DNA of 64,000 bases from Pseudomonadota bacterium (GTDB lineage Bacteria; Pseudomonadota; Gammaproteobacteria; Steroidobacterales; GCA-2729495): the NCBI GenBank assembly GCA_963204745.1, contig CAUJHF010000067.1:94340-158339 (forward strand), given 5' to 3'. The notes beneath the pieces were generated by a model, which worked only from the letters and a program-made list of their open reading frames with translations, made no database searches and was not told the origin of the DNA. This document shows positions 1-8,607 of this stretch, piece by piece. Positions within the stretch are counted from its first letter, which is position 1. Each line of letters opens with the position of its first letter. The position numbers and the translations under genes were made by a program.

Positions 1-583
1 TCTGGGCGGAAATCTCTTCAGTGGTCGGGAACAACAGCCGCCGTGGCCAGGGCAAACCGGTGTAGTCCGTCGCCGGTACCAGTCGCAATGCAGGCCGCGG
101 CAAGCGGTCGATCCGGCCGGTGACCATCCGCGGCTGGCTGGATACGTCGATGTTCGGCAACACCCTGCGGTCGCCGTCGGCCGGTACCCAGCCCCGGTTC
201 ACCAGCAGGCTGCCCCCGGCGGTGATGAACGGCGTGAGCACATGGTAGCCGGGTCGCCCCGCATGGCTCATGTTATCGAGCAGCAGTTGATGGTCGGCGT
301 CGAAATGCCCCTGTAGCCGGAGCAACTGGTAGCGTTGCTCCGTAGCATCGACTCCGCTCAGTCCCTCGCGCACTGTTTCAGTCGTGCCCTGTGCGTAAGC
401 AGCAAAGAGGGTGCGCTTTTCTTCAGCGCGTCCGAGCTGCCAGATGCCGAGACTGCTGAAAAGGGCGGTCGAAATCAGCGTGAGCAGGATTGCCCAAACC
501 GGTATGCTTCTGGCCCTGGACTTCTGCTGCCGACCCGGATCGATGATCAAAGCCCTCGTACTGTTGCTGCTCGCCGGGATCAT
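1..583 (-). CDS. SURF1 family cytochrome oxidase assembly protein (partial, C-terminus outside window)
   Basis: The reading frame stays open to the window edge, so the C-terminal part (including the second membrane helix expected of the family) is missing. Visible are an N-terminal helix (PVWAILLTLISTALFSSLGIW), the LGIWQLGRAEEK region, the FDADHQLLLDN segment, and the family signature LLVNRGWVPADGDRR. SURF1 proteins act in the inner membrane and help insert heme a into cytochrome oxidase subunit I. The coxBAC genes immediately downstream on the same strand fit this role. The start is uncertain: ATG at 583 overlaps the divergent small gene by 41 bases, and TTG at 550 is an alternative. Confidence 0.85.
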   Translation of the reverse strand, partial: MIPASSNSTRALIIDPGRQQKSRARSIPVWAILLTLISTALFSSLGIWQLGRAEEKRTLFAAYAQGTTETVREGLSGVDATEQRYQLLRLQGHFDADHQLLLDNMSHAGRPGYHVLTPFITAGGSLLVNRGWVPADGDRRVLPNIDVSSQPRMVTGRIDRLPRPALRLVPATDYTGLPWPRRLLFPTTEEISAQ

Positions 584-752
584 CCTGAGCCTTTTTTCGG
601 GCCTGTTTTTCCTCAATCAGGATCAGGGCGGTTCGCGCCGTATGGTACGGGCGCTGACGGTTCGCATCACCTTGTCGGTGATCCTGTTTCTGGTGCTGGC
701 CTATGCCTGGTTCAACGGGCTCATTCAGCCCCATGGACTGCCCGCGGGCTGA
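543..752 (+). CDS. DUF2909-type twin transmembrane protein
   Basis: This is a 69-residue protein with two predicted membrane helices (residues about 3-23 and 41-60) separated by a short polar loop with DQGGSRRMVRALTVR. It matches the small twin-transmembrane family that sits between coxC and surf1 in many gamma- and betaproteobacterial cytochrome oxidase clusters. Its function is not established. It is convergent with coxC (21 bases apart) and head-to-head with the SURF1 gene, overlapping that gene's presumed start. The start codon chosen is ATG at 543, which gives the compact two-helix form. Confidence 0.75.
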   Translation: MIKALVLLLLAGIILSLFSGLFFLNQDQGGSRRMVRALTVRITLSVILFLVLAYAWFNGLIQPHGLPAG

Positions 753-773
753 AGCCCTGCCGCCGGTCCCTGA

Positions 774-1637
774 CTACAGCCAATAAACGAAAATAAACAG
801 GCCGAGCCAGACCACATCCACGAAGTGCCAGTACCAGGCGGTCGCCTCGAAGGCGAAATGTCGCGTCGGCGTGAAGTGTCCGCGCAGCACGCGCAGCAGC
901 ATCACTGACAGCATGATGGCGCCGATCGTGACGTGCAAACCGTGAAATCCGGTCAACATGAAGAAGGTGCTGCCGTAAATGCCGCTGCTCAGCTTGAGGT
1001 TAAGTTCCGAATACGCGTGACTGTATTCGTATACCTGAAAGCCCAGAAAGGCGAAACCCAGCAGGACGGTGAGGGCAAGAAACACGGCGAGCAGGCCGCG
1101 GCGGCTGTCCTTCAGCGCGTGATGCGCAATGGTCAGCGTGACACCGCTGGTCAGCAGGATGGCGGTGTTCAGTGCGGGAATGCCCCAGGCGGGCATCGAC
1201 TCATATTCACCGCCGATATGTCCCGGCCCATTGGAGGGCCAGCTGGGCACGAATTCCGGCCACAGGAGGCTGTTGGTCAGCGGGTCAGAGCCGATACCAC
1301 CCAGCCACGGCAACGCCAGCTGGCGCGCGTACAGCAGCGCAGCAAAGAAACAGGCAAAAAACATGACTTCAGAAAGGATGAACCAGATCATGCCCATCCG
1401 GAACGAACGGTCCACCTGGGCACCATAGGCGCCAGCCTCGCTCTCATTGACCACGTCGGCAAACCAGCGGAATACCACCACCAGTACGATTGCGGTACCT
1501 GTCAGGATGACCGGCAGCGTCGAGCTTCCGTTCAGCAGCAGCGCGACGCCGACGAAAGTTACAGCCAGTCCCATTGATGCGAAGACCGGCCAGCGGGTGC
1601 CGTGGGGAACGTAGTACTTGTCCTGGGTGTGGGCCAT
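774..1637 (-). CDS. coxC: Cytochrome c oxidase subunit III
   Basis: The 287-residue protein has the seven-helix layout of aa3-oxidase subunit III. It begins MAHTQDKYYVPHGTRWP and ends with the conserved EATAWYWHFVDVVWLGLFIFVYWL region (about residues 260-287); the FHGLHVTIG motif lies before it. Subunit III stabilises subunits I and II in the inner membrane and supports proton uptake. The ATG at 1637 was chosen over an upstream in-frame ATG because it is preceded by GAGGAAG and restores the usual N-terminus. It is the last gene of the coxB-coxA-small ORF-ctaG-coxC operon; the ctaG 3' end lies 28 bases upstream of this start. Confidence 0.96.
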   Translation of the reverse strand: MAHTQDKYYVPHGTRWPVFASMGLAVTFVGVALLLNGSSTLPVILTGTAIVLVVVFRWFADVVNESEAGAYGAQVDRSFRMGMIWFILSEVMFFACFFAALLYARQLALPWLGGIGSDPLTNSLLWPEFVPSWPSNGPGHIGGEYESMPAWGIPALNTAILLTSGVTLTIAHHALKDSRRGLLAVFLALTVLLGFAFLGFQVYEYSHAYSELNLKLSSGIYGSTFFMLTGFHGLHVTIGAIMLSVMLLRVLRGHFTPTRHFAFEATAWYWHFVDVVWLGLFIFVYWL

Positions 1638-1665
1638 GGCGATAACTTCCTCGGGCGGTATCTGG

Positions 1666-2238
1666 TCAGGTTGTAGATGTGGCGGCGGCAGGCGAATCAA
1701 CCGGCTGCCGTTGTACAAAGAAAGTGTAGGAAAGAGTTATGCGATCGACATAATCAGGCAGATCCGGATCGATCATGAATTGCACGCCCATGTCCCGGCC
1801 CTCCTGGGCAAGAAACTTCTGGGACGTGAAACAAAAACACTGGGTCTTGTGAAAGTGCTTCGCGGCAGTGCCTGGCGCCACGCTGGGTACGGCCTGACCA
1901 ATCAGCTCGTGATCGGTCAGGTTGCGGGCATAGAAGCTCGTGTCGTAAAGCTGGCCGGGGTGGATCTGAATGGACGACACGGCAGGCCGGAACTCCCAGG
2001 GTGCCTGCTCATTCAGGATTGCGACGAACTCCACCGTGACCATGCGCCCGGTATCAACCTGGATTCCGGCCGGAATCACCGCCACGGTCTCATTGGTACG
2101 TCCGCCAATGCCGGTGATTTCGCACAGGAGGCTGTATATCGGCACCATCAGAAAGCCGAACCCGAACATGCATATCGCCATGATGACCAGGCGGGTGACG
2201 AGCCCCCTCTTGCTGACCATGCCTGCCTGCGCTGTCAC
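1666..2238 (-). CDS. ctaG: Cytochrome c oxidase assembly protein CtaG/Cox11
   Basis: The 190-residue protein has a single N-terminal membrane anchor (about residues 13-36) and a periplasmic beta-rich domain. The copper-binding CFCF motif is present (HKTQCFCFTSQ, Cys134 and Cys136). Cox11/CtaG delivers copper to the CuB site of subunit I. The gene sits between coxA and coxC, as in other aa3 operons. The start shown is a GTG just after the stop of the preceding small gene. The ATG at 2220 (MVSKRGLVTR) is an equally plausible start. Confidence 0.93.
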   Translation of the reverse strand: MTAQAGMVSKRGLVTRLVIMAICMFGFGFLMVPIYSLLCEITGIGGRTNETVAVIPAGIQVDTGRMVTVEFVAILNEQAPWEFRPAVSSIQIHPGQLYDTSFYARNLTDHELIGQAVPSVAPGTAAKHFHKTQCFCFTSQKFLAQEGRDMGVQFMIDPDLPDYVDRITLSYTFFVQRQPVDSPAAATSTT

Positions 2239-2241
2239 CGC

Positions 2242-2370
2242 TCAGGCCAGCAGTGCAGTAGCGATGATATAGGCGATAAAAACGGCAAGCGCGAAACCGC
2301 CCAGCAAAAGCGCGCTGTTGCGTATCTGCCGCTGCTGCGCCGGATCGCGCTTGTCGGTTGCGCCGTTCAC
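2242..2370 (-). CDS. Small single-pass membrane protein, cytochrome oxidase small assembly protein-like
   Basis: A 42-residue peptide runs from a GTG whose last two bases are the first two of the coxA stop codon (GTGA overlap). This arrangement indicates translational coupling. The N-terminal half is polar (VNGATDKRDPAQQRQIRNS). The C-terminal half is one hydrophobic helix (LLLGGFALAVFIAYIIATALLA). Tiny proteins of this shape are found between coxA and ctaG in other proteobacteria and are annotated as oxidase small assembly proteins, but the role is unproven. It ends only a few bases before ctaG. Confidence 0.65.
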   Translation of the reverse strand: MNGATDKRDPAQQRQIRNSALLLGGFALAVFIAYIIATALLA

Positions 2371-3959
2371 CTGACCAGCGGCGGCTCGTCGAAGGTGTGG
2401 TATGGCGCCGGTGACGGCACGGTCCACTCCAGGCCTTCCGGATTGTCCCAGACCTGGGCAGTTGCCTTCGCGCCGCCACGGACACACTTCACGACGATGT
2501 AAACGAACATCAGCTGTGAAAACCCGAACACGAAGGCACCGATGCTGGACACGGCGTTCCAGTCGGCAAACTGCGTGGCGTAATCTGGTATCCGGCGCGG
2601 CATGCCGGCAAGACCGAGAAAGTGCTGCGGGAAAAAGAGGATGTTCACGCTGACGGCTGACAGCCAGAAATGGATCTTGCCGAGTTTCTCGTCATACATG
2701 TGGCCGGTCCATTTCGGCAGCCAGAAATAGGCACCACCGATAGCGGCGAACAGCGCGCCGGGCACCAGTACGTAATGGAAGTGCGCGACGATGAAATAGG
2801 TGTCGTGGTACTGGAAGTCAACCGGCGCGATGGCCATCATCACCCCGGAGAAACCGCCGATTGCGAACAGGAACAAAAAAGCTACCGCGAACAGCATCGG
2901 CGTTTCGAAGCTCAGCGAACCGCGCCACATGGTGGCTGTCCAGTTGAAGACCTTTACCGCCGTGGGGATGGCGATCAGCATCGTCGACATCATGAAGAAC
3001 ATTTCGCCCGCGAGCGGCATGCCGACGGTAAACATGTGATGGGCCCAGACGATGCAGGACAGGAACGCGATGCCTGCCGTGGCATAGACCATCGACGAGT
3101 AACCAAACAGCGGCTTGCGTGAAAACGCCGGAATGATCTGCGAGATGATGCCGAAGGACGGCAGAATGATGATGTAGACCTCGGGGTGCCCGAAGAACCA
3201 GAAAATGTGCTGGAACAGCACCGGGTCGCCGCCGCCCGCCGCCTGGAAGAAGCTCGTACCAAAGAAGCGGTCGGTAAGCAGCATGGTCACGCCGCCGGCC
3301 AGTACCGGCATGACCAGAATCAGCAGATAGGCCGTGATCAGCCAGGTCCAGACAAACATCGGCATCTTGAGCAGGGTCATGCCTGGTGCGCGCATGTTCA
3401 TGACAGTCACGATGATGTTGATGGCGCCGAGGATCGATGACATGCCGAGCAGGTGTATGGCGAAAATCGCGAAGGCCAGTGAATTGCCCGACTGGAGGAC
3501 CAGCGGTGGATACATTGTCCAGCCGGCTGCAGGGCCGCCGCCTTCCATGAACAGCGTCGACAGAAGGATCGTTCCCGCAAAGGGCAGGATCCAGAACGAC
3601 CAGTTGTTGAGTCGCGGCAGTGCCATGTCCGGTGCACCGATCATCATCGGGATCATCCAGTTGGCGAAGCCGACGAAGGCCGGCATGATCATGCCGAAGA
3701 CCATGATCAGGGCATGCATCGAGGTCATCTGGTTGAAGAATTCCGGATTCACAAACTGAAGTCCGGGCTGGAACAACTCGGCGCGGATGATCAGCGCCAT
3801 CGCCCCGCCGATGAACAGCATCACCAGAGCGAACACCAGGTAGAGGGTGCCGATATCCTTGTGATTGGTGGTAAACAGCCAGCGGCTCAGGCCATGGCCC
3901 GGGCCATGACTGTCATGCGCATGGTCTTGGGCGGCGTGGCCCTGTGTGATGGTGGTCAT
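2367..3959 (-). CDS. coxA: Cytochrome c oxidase subunit I
   Basis: The 530-residue heme-copper oxidase catalytic subunit has about twelve membrane helices. It contains the expected ligands: TSMHALIMVF (low-spin heme a), the cross-linked Tyr and CuB His in FFGHPEVYIIILP, the CuB pair in VWAHHMFTVG, and YHDTYFIVAHFHYVL near the C-terminal hemes. It reduces oxygen to water and pumps protons. The A-type (aa3) family is inferred from the HPEVYIIILPSFG form and the operon partners ctaG, coxC and SURF1. It lies 26 bases downstream of coxB. Confidence 0.98.
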   Translation of the reverse strand: MTTITQGHAAQDHAHDSHGPGHGLSRWLFTTNHKDIGTLYLVFALVMLFIGGAMALIIRAELFQPGLQFVNPEFFNQMTSMHALIMVFGMIMPAFVGFANWMIPMMIGAPDMALPRLNNWSFWILPFAGTILLSTLFMEGGGPAAGWTMYPPLVLQSGNSLAFAIFAIHLLGMSSILGAINIIVTVMNMRAPGMTLLKMPMFVWTWLITAYLLILVMPVLAGGVTMLLTDRFFGTSFFQAAGGGDPVLFQHIFWFFGHPEVYIIILPSFGIISQIIPAFSRKPLFGYSSMVYATAGIAFLSCIVWAHHMFTVGMPLAGEMFFMMSTMLIAIPTAVKVFNWTATMWRGSLSFETPMLFAVAFLFLFAIGGFSGVMMAIAPVDFQYHDTYFIVAHFHYVLVPGALFAAIGGAYFWLPKWTGHMYDEKLGKIHFWLSAVSVNILFFPQHFLGLAGMPRRIPDYATQFADWNAVSSIGAFVFGFSQLMFVYIVVKCVRGGAKATAQVWDNPEGLEWTVPSPAPYHTFDEPPLVR

Positions 3960-3985
3960 TGCTGGTGCTCCGTATCAGTTCTTTT

Positions 3986-4804
3986 TCAGGTGGCCGGCGC
4001 CTGCTGGCTGGCCAGCCACGCATCGAATTCCGCTTTCGGCAGAGCTTCAACGACAATCGGCATGAACCCATGGTCCTTGCCGCACAGTTCGGCGCACTGC
4101 CCGCGGTAGGTGCCGGGCTTGTCAATCGTGAACCAGCCTTCGTTGATGTAGCCGGCGATCGCGTCGCGCTTGACCGAGAGATCGATGACCCACCAGGCAT
4201 GGTTGACGTCATTTGAAGTCAGTAAATAGCGGATCTTCGTGCCTACCGGCACAACCAGCGGCTTGTCTACCTCAAGCAGGTAGTTCTCGATCTGGTACGG
4301 ATCCTCGCCTGAGCCCAGCTGGCGTGCCGTGTTGCTGGTCTGCGCCAGCGTACTGAAGAAGGAGACGTTCTGGCCGACGTACTCGTATTGCCACTTCCAC
4401 TGATAGCCGGTGATCCGGATCGTCATCTCCGAGTTGCGGGTGTCCTCGATGCGAATCATGGCGGGTGCCGTTTCATACGCCAGGAAAACCAGTATCAGTG
4501 TCGGCAGGGTCGTCCAGATCACTTCCGCCATCGTGCTGTGCGTGAACTTTGCTGCGACCGCGCCTTTCGACTTGCGGAACATCACCATCGCGTAGATCAA
4601 TACCGCGAATACGAGGACGCCGATGACGGTACATATCCACAGCGCCAGCATGTGCAGGTCGTAGGCATCGCGGCTGGCCGGCGTGACACCGCGCGGCAGG
4701 TTGAGCTGGTTCCAGGCTGCGTGTGCCGGCAGTGCAGCGGTCAGCAGCAGGGCGGTGACTGCCTGGGCGCCCTTCCGGGCCAGCTTCTGGGTATTGAACG
4801 GCAT
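3986..4804 (-). CDS. coxB: Cytochrome c oxidase subunit II
   Basis: The 272-residue protein starts with a signal peptide (about residues 1-29). Two membrane helices follow (about 50-76 and 92-113), then a periplasmic cupredoxin domain. All CuA ligands are visible: His202 (NDVNHAWW), Cys237, Glu239, Cys241 (GQCAELCG), His245 and Met248. The aromatic patch YQWKWQYEY (134-142) for electron entry is present. There is no C-terminal cytochrome c domain, so an external cytochrome c donor is expected. It is the first gene of the operon, with a strong AAGGGAAG ribosome binding site. Confidence 0.97.
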   Translation of the reverse strand: MPFNTQKLARKGAQAVTALLLTAALPAHAAWNQLNLPRGVTPASRDAYDLHMLALWICTVIGVLVFAVLIYAMVMFRKSKGAVAAKFTHSTMAEVIWTTLPTLILVFLAYETAPAMIRIEDTRNSEMTIRITGYQWKWQYEYVGQNVSFFSTLAQTSNTARQLGSGEDPYQIENYLLEVDKPLVVPVGTKIRYLLTSNDVNHAWWVIDLSVKRDAIAGYINEGWFTIDKPGTYRGQCAELCGKDHGFMPIVVEALPKAEFDAWLASQQAPAT

Positions 4805-4939
4805 GCGATGCTTCCCTTGTTCGTGCGCGCCCGATCTGCGACCGCAAGGATCACCGGCAACAACCGGGTTTCTGTGCGTGCAGTCAGCGAGGGTTTATGC
4901 CGGTTTTCGAAGGCAAGCCGGCAAGTTGTTGTATCAATT

Positions 4940-5845
4940 CTAAATGCTACGTGATGATTTTTCATCACGCAATTGAGAAACCTTCCGGCCAGGGGGCTTT
5001 GCCCATACCGAGCCGAAGACTATTTCCAGCGTTACGGGCAGTGCGCCGTTGGCGTCGCGCTGCTTGCCATAAGCTGCCTCAAGCCGCTCCCAGGTCCGAC
5101 GCCCGGTGAGTCCCTGATTCCTGCTGCTGTTCGGGTTGGTGGTGCCGGTGCCGCGCAGGTCGCCGGTGAGCTGGCGCAGATCCGGATAGCAAATGGTCAG
5201 GGTTTCCACATCGACCACCGGCTCGGCGAGCCCTGCCTGGAGCAACCCGGTGCCCAGCGCCGCCATCTCCGGGAAGTGCATTACATGAGCGCCGTCATCG
5301 ACCGCCTGCCAGGCCTCGCGCAACTCACGGAAGGAGCCGGGTCCGAGCGTGGCGAAACTGAACACCCCCGGATAGCGCAGCACACGCCGGACTTCTGCGA
5401 ACAGGCTGTCCAGGGATGTACACCAGTGGATCATCAAGCTGGAAAACACCACGTCGACCGAAGCATCGGCCAGCGGCAGCCGGCTGGCATTACCGCAGAC
5501 GACCAGCGGCGATGCGCCTTCCCGCCGGGCGGCTACCCTGAGCATGTCTTCGGTCAGATCAAGCGCGATCAGCTCGGCGGCGGGAAAGTGCGCCGTCAGC
5601 GCCGGCAGTGCCTTGCCGGTGCCCGCGCCAAGGTCGAGCACGCGCTGTGGTTCCAGCCGCAGCCACTTCAGGCGATCCAACAGGCGGTTGCGGACTTCAG
5701 TCTGCAGGAAGTCAGCATCGTCGAAGCTGCCGGCGGCACGGGCAAAGGAGCGCTTGACCTTGTGCGGGTCGATGCCCGACGGCAGAAGCCTGATGCTGTT
5801 GCCCGGGCCTGGTGTGGCCGGACCTGATGTGGGAGGAACTGGCAT
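4940..5845 (-). CDS. bioC: Malonyl-[ACP] O-methyltransferase
   Basis: A class I SAM methyltransferase of 301 residues with motif I VLDLGAGTGKALPAL, acidic motif II LIALDLTEDML, and the BioC-type segments DPHKVKRSFARAAGSFD, SSLMIHWC and FATLGPGSFRELREAW. BioC methylates malonyl-ACP so that it can enter fatty acid synthesis as the pimelate precursor of biotin. It directly follows bioB on the same strand. The ATG at 5845 was chosen; a longer frame starting within bioB is possible but lacks family support. A perfect 8-bp hairpin (4950-4969) lies inside the last codons just before the stop and may assist transcription termination. Confidence 0.9.
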   Translation of the reverse strand: MPVPPTSGPATPGPGNSIRLLPSGIDPHKVKRSFARAAGSFDDADFLQTEVRNRLLDRLKWLRLEPQRVLDLGAGTGKALPALTAHFPAAELIALDLTEDMLRVAARREGASPLVVCGNASRLPLADASVDVVFSSLMIHWCTSLDSLFAEVRRVLRYPGVFSFATLGPGSFRELREAWQAVDDGAHVMHFPEMAALGTGLLQAGLAEPVVDVETLTICYPDLRQLTGDLRGTGTTNPNSSRNQGLTGRRTWERLEAAYGKQRDANGALPVTLEIVFGSVWAKPPGRKVSQLRDEKSSRSI

Positions 5846-5870
5846 GGGAGGAGTGCGCCTGTAACCGCTG

Positions 5871-6857
5871 TCAGCTTGCGTGCGCCTCCGGGCGCATGCC
5901 GAGACGGTCGAGCAGGCTGCGATCACGGTCGGTTGCGGGATTGGGCGTGGTCAGCAGACAGTCGCCGTAGAAGATCGAGTTGGCGCCGGCAAAAAAGCAC
6001 AGCGCCTGCAATTCGTCGGACATTTCCGTGCGGCCGGCCGAGAGCCGGACCCGCGATGCCGGCATCAGGATCCGCGCCACCGCGATGACCCGGACGAAGG
6101 CCAGCGAGTCAACGCTCTGGCTGGATGTCTGCAACGCTGCCGCGAGCGGAGTGCCCTCAACCTGTACGAGCTGATTGATGGGCACGCTGTCGGGATGTTG
6201 CGCGAGTGTGGCCAGTGTATGCAGGAGCTCGACCCGGTCCTGCTCGGCTTCGCCAAGTCCGATGATGCCGCCACAACAAACTTTCATGCCGGCATCGCGC
6301 ACCGTCTTTAACGTATCGAGCCGGTCCGCGTAGCTGCGCGTCGAAGTGATCTGCGGGTAATAAGCCGCGGAGGTATCGAGGTTATGGTTGTAATAGTCGA
6401 GCCCGGCCTCGCGCAGGGTTTCGGCCTGATCCGCGCTCAGCATGCCGAGCGTGGCGCAGGTTTCCATGCCGAGTTCGTGTACACCGCGGATCATCTCGGC
6501 GATCTTCCCGATCTGGCTGGGCTTGGGATTGCGGTAGGCGGCGCCCATGCAAAAGCGGGTGGCGCCCCGGTCGCGTGCCGCTCGTGCGGTGCGGATTACC
6601 TCCTCGACTGGCGCAAGCGCCGAGGCAGCGAGGCCGGTGCTGTGATGCACGCTCTGCGAGCAATAGCCGCAGTCTTCGGGGCAGCCGCCGGTCTTGATAC
6701 TCATCAAGGTGCTGACCTGGACCTCGGCCGGATCGAAGTGCCGCCGATGGACTGAATGCGCGCGAAACAGCAGCTCATGAAAGGGCAGCTGAAACAGTTC
6801 GGTGACTTCGGCGATGCTCCAGTCGTTACGGACAGTCGTCGGCGCTGAATCGCTCAT
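5871..6857 (-). CDS. bioB: Biotin synthase
   Basis: A 328-residue radical SAM enzyme that inserts sulfur into dethiobiotin. The iron-sulfur cluster motif is CPEDCGYC (Cys59, Cys63, Cys66). Other family blocks include [31 protein letters not shown] and [13 protein letters not shown], the last close to the [2Fe-2S] ligand Arg. The ATG at 6857 gives the normal length; a longer frame adds 15 unconserved residues. A TTGACA-type promoter overlapping a BirA-like operator lies upstream, so biotin repression is likely. Confidence 0.97.
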   Translation of the reverse strand: MSDSAPTTVRNDWSIAEVTELFQLPFHELLFRAHSVHRRHFDPAEVQVSTLMSIKTGGCPEDCGYCSQSVHHSTGLAASALAPVEEVIRTARAARDRGATRFCMGAAYRNPKPSQIGKIAEMIRGVHELGMETCATLGMLSADQAETLREAGLDYYNHNLDTSAAYYPQITSTRSYADRLDTLKTVRDAGMKVCCGGIIGLGEAEQDRVELLHTLATLAQHPDSVPINQLVQVEGTPLAAALQTSSQSVDSLAFVRVIAVARILMPASRVRLSAGRTEMSDELQALCFFAGANSIFYGDCLLTTPNPATDRDRSLLDRLGMRPEAHAS

Positions 6858-6922
6858 TTCCAGTCGAAGATCCCGGTAATGCCTGCGGCCGACCGGCTGC
6901 ATGGCGTGTTAATCAGGGCGGC

Positions 6923-6952
6923 AGTATCTGGACAGCTTGCGGGGTCTGTCAA
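6923..6952 (-). promoter_or_regulatory. Putative bioB promoter
   Basis: On the minus strand a perfect -35 TTGACA (6952-6947) is followed after 18 bases by GATACT (6928-6923), a fair -10. This puts the transcription start about 60 bases before the bioB ATG. The -35 box falls inside the left half of the inverted repeat described as a BirA operator. Read by eye only. Confidence 0.5.
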
Positions 6953-6978
6953 CTTATGGGCTGGGTCAAGGTTGACGA
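6946..6978. promoter_or_regulatory. Candidate BirA (biotin repressor) operator
   Basis: Two half-sites, CTGTCAACT (6946-6954) and GGTTGACGA (6970-6978), form an imperfect inverted repeat separated by exactly 15 bases. The known proteobacterial BirA consensus is TTGTAAACC, then 14-16 bases, then GGTTTACAA, with C/G variants at the central position. The site covers the bioB -35 box and also the comF start codon. It could therefore repress bioBC and perhaps affect comF. birA itself is not in the window. Confidence 0.5.
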
Positions 6979-7597
6979 AATTCTGGACGTGTTCCTGCCC
7001 CCGCACTGCGCCCTGTGCGGGCAGTCGATCGCACGCCGGCCGCTGTGCGCCGGATGTCTTGCCGATCTGCCCTGGTTGCCGCCACATCGGCTACCTGCCC
7101 TGCAGGGATTCGATCGGGTGCGGTCGGCGCTGGCCTACGAGTATCCGGTCGATCGCCTGATCGCCGAGGCCAAGTTCGGCAAGCAACTGGCCGCGGCGCG
7201 GGCCCTTGGTGAACTGCTGGCTATGCGTTTGCCGGCAATGTTCCGGCCCCCGGACCTGGTTGTGCCCGTACCGCTGCACTGGCGTCGCCAGGCGGAGCGC
7301 GGCTTCAATCAGGCTGAAGAAATCGCCCGCGGCCTGTGTCGGCAGATGGGCTGGCGGCTCGCTCCCGGCGTCTGCCAGCGGGTACGCGCCACGCCGGCGC
7401 AATCAACGCTCAGCGCAACCGCACGCCGTACGAATCTGCATGCCGCCTTCGTCGCTCGCCCGCTGTCGCAGGGTCTCCATGTTCTGGTGATCGACGATGT
7501 GCTGACTACCGGTTCGACTGCCGAAGCCGTGGCCGGTGCGCTGCGGCGGGCTGGTGCCGCGAGCCTGGAGCTCTGGACTGTCGCCCATGCTCTTTAA
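6956..7597 (+). CDS. comF: ComF family phosphoribosyltransferase-like protein
   Basis: The 213-residue protein has an N-terminal zinc-finger pair of CxxC motifs (PPHCALCGQ and PLCAGCLADLPWL, about residues 17-43). A C-terminal phosphoribosyltransferase-fold domain carries the PRPP-binding loop VLVIDDVLTTGSTAEA (about 180-195). ComF proteins support DNA uptake during natural transformation, and relatives (GntX) are linked to gluconate use. The type IV pilus genes elsewhere in the window are consistent with competence. The gene is divergent from bioB. The ATG at 6956 lies inside the putative BirA operator; a GTG at 6989 is an alternative start. Confidence 0.88.
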   Translation: MGWVKVDEILDVFLPPHCALCGQSIARRPLCAGCLADLPWLPPHRLPALQGFDRVRSALAYEYPVDRLIAEAKFGKQLAAARALGELLAMRLPAMFRPPDLVVPVPLHWRRQAERGFNQAEEIARGLCRQMGWRLAPGVCQRVRATPAQSTLSATARRTNLHAAFVARPLSQGLHVLVIDDVLTTGSTAEAVAGALRRAGAASLELWTVAHAL

Positions 7598-7643
7598 CCC
7601 CGGCGGCTGCGGAGAGTGCCGCTTGCAAAGCGGAGGAGGTGGC

Positions 7644-8555
7644 TCAGGCCGGCAGGCTGAAGGTGTAGTCGAGCACGATGCCGGCAAAGATGGTCGCGCC
7701 GAACATGTTGTTGGCACGAAAAGCCTTTATGCACGCAGCGGGATCGCGTTCACGGATCAGCCAGAGTTGCGTGATGAGCTGGATGGCGCCGGCAAGCACG
7801 CCGGCCTGGTACCAGATGCCCAGCCCGGCCTCACGCCCGGTGAGCAGCAAACCCGTGATCAGCACCAGCTGCAGCAGTCCGATGATGAACACGTCGGCGC
7901 TGCCGAACAGGATTGCCGTGGACTTCACGCCGATACGCAGATCGTCTTCCCTGTCGGCCATCGCATACATGGTGTCGTAGACCACCGCCCAGACCACCAC
8001 GCTCAGCCACAGCAGCCAGGCGAGGCGCGGCACCGCTTCGGTTGCGGCCGCAAAAGCCATCGGGATGCCCCAGCCAAAAGCCGCGCCGAGCACGAATTGC
8101 GGTGCGGCCAGCCAGCGTTTGCTGAAGGGATAAATGACGGTCAGTACGGCAGCCCCGAGTGCCAGCAGGCGCGCCAGCGGATTGAGCAACAGCAACAGCG
8201 CCAGCGCGATCAGCCCGAGCACGGCAAACAGTGCGAGTGCCTCGGCGGGTGCGACCTTGCCGGCGGCCAGTGGCCGGTCGCGGGTACGCTGCACCTTGCC
8301 GTCTATGTGCCGGTCGGCGAAGTCGTTGATCACGCAGCCCGCTGAACGCATCACGATCACGCCGGTCACGAAGACGATGAAGTCGCGTGCCTGTGGACGT
8401 CCGTTACCCGCGATCCAGAGGCCCCAGAGCGTCGGCCACAGCAAGAGCCAGGTACCGATCGGCCGGTCGAGGCGCATGAGCCGCGCATATTGCCGGGCCT
8501 GGTCGACAAGCCCCGCGCCCAGTCGGGCGATGCCGTGCAATGAATCAGAGGTCAT
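7644..8555 (-). CDS. ubiA: 4-hydroxybenzoate octaprenyltransferase
   Basis: A 303-residue multi-pass membrane prenyltransferase. It carries both Asp-rich motifs of UbiA: INDFADRHIDGKVQRTRDRP and YDTMYAMADREDDLRIGVKS. It attaches the polyprenyl tail to 4-hydroxybenzoate in ubiquinone synthesis, which fits the ubiquinone-linked aerobic chain implied by the cox genes. The ATG at 8555 has a GGGAG ribosome binding site. It is convergent with comF (46 bases apart), and no ubiC was seen next to it. Confidence 0.96.
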   Translation of the reverse strand: MTSDSLHGIARLGAGLVDQARQYARLMRLDRPIGTWLLLWPTLWGLWIAGNGRPQARDFIVFVTGVIVMRSAGCVINDFADRHIDGKVQRTRDRPLAAGKVAPAEALALFAVLGLIALALLLLLNPLARLLALGAAVLTVIYPFSKRWLAAPQFVLGAAFGWGIPMAFAAATEAVPRLAWLLWLSVVVWAVVYDTMYAMADREDDLRIGVKSTAILFGSADVFIIGLLQLVLITGLLLTGREAGLGIWYQAGVLAGAIQLITQLWLIRERDPAACIKAFRANNMFGATIFAGIVLDYTFSLPA

Positions 8556-8607
8556 AGGATCTCCCGGGCCAAGTCTAGCGGAGCCTGACTCGCTGCCGGC
8601 AAGGAAA

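Noticed and set aside
4950..4969. Perfect 8-bp hairpin with TTTT loop as a stand-alone terminator
   Set aside because: It lies inside the last codons of bioC and lacks a following T-tract on the minus strand, so it is noted only in the bioC entry.
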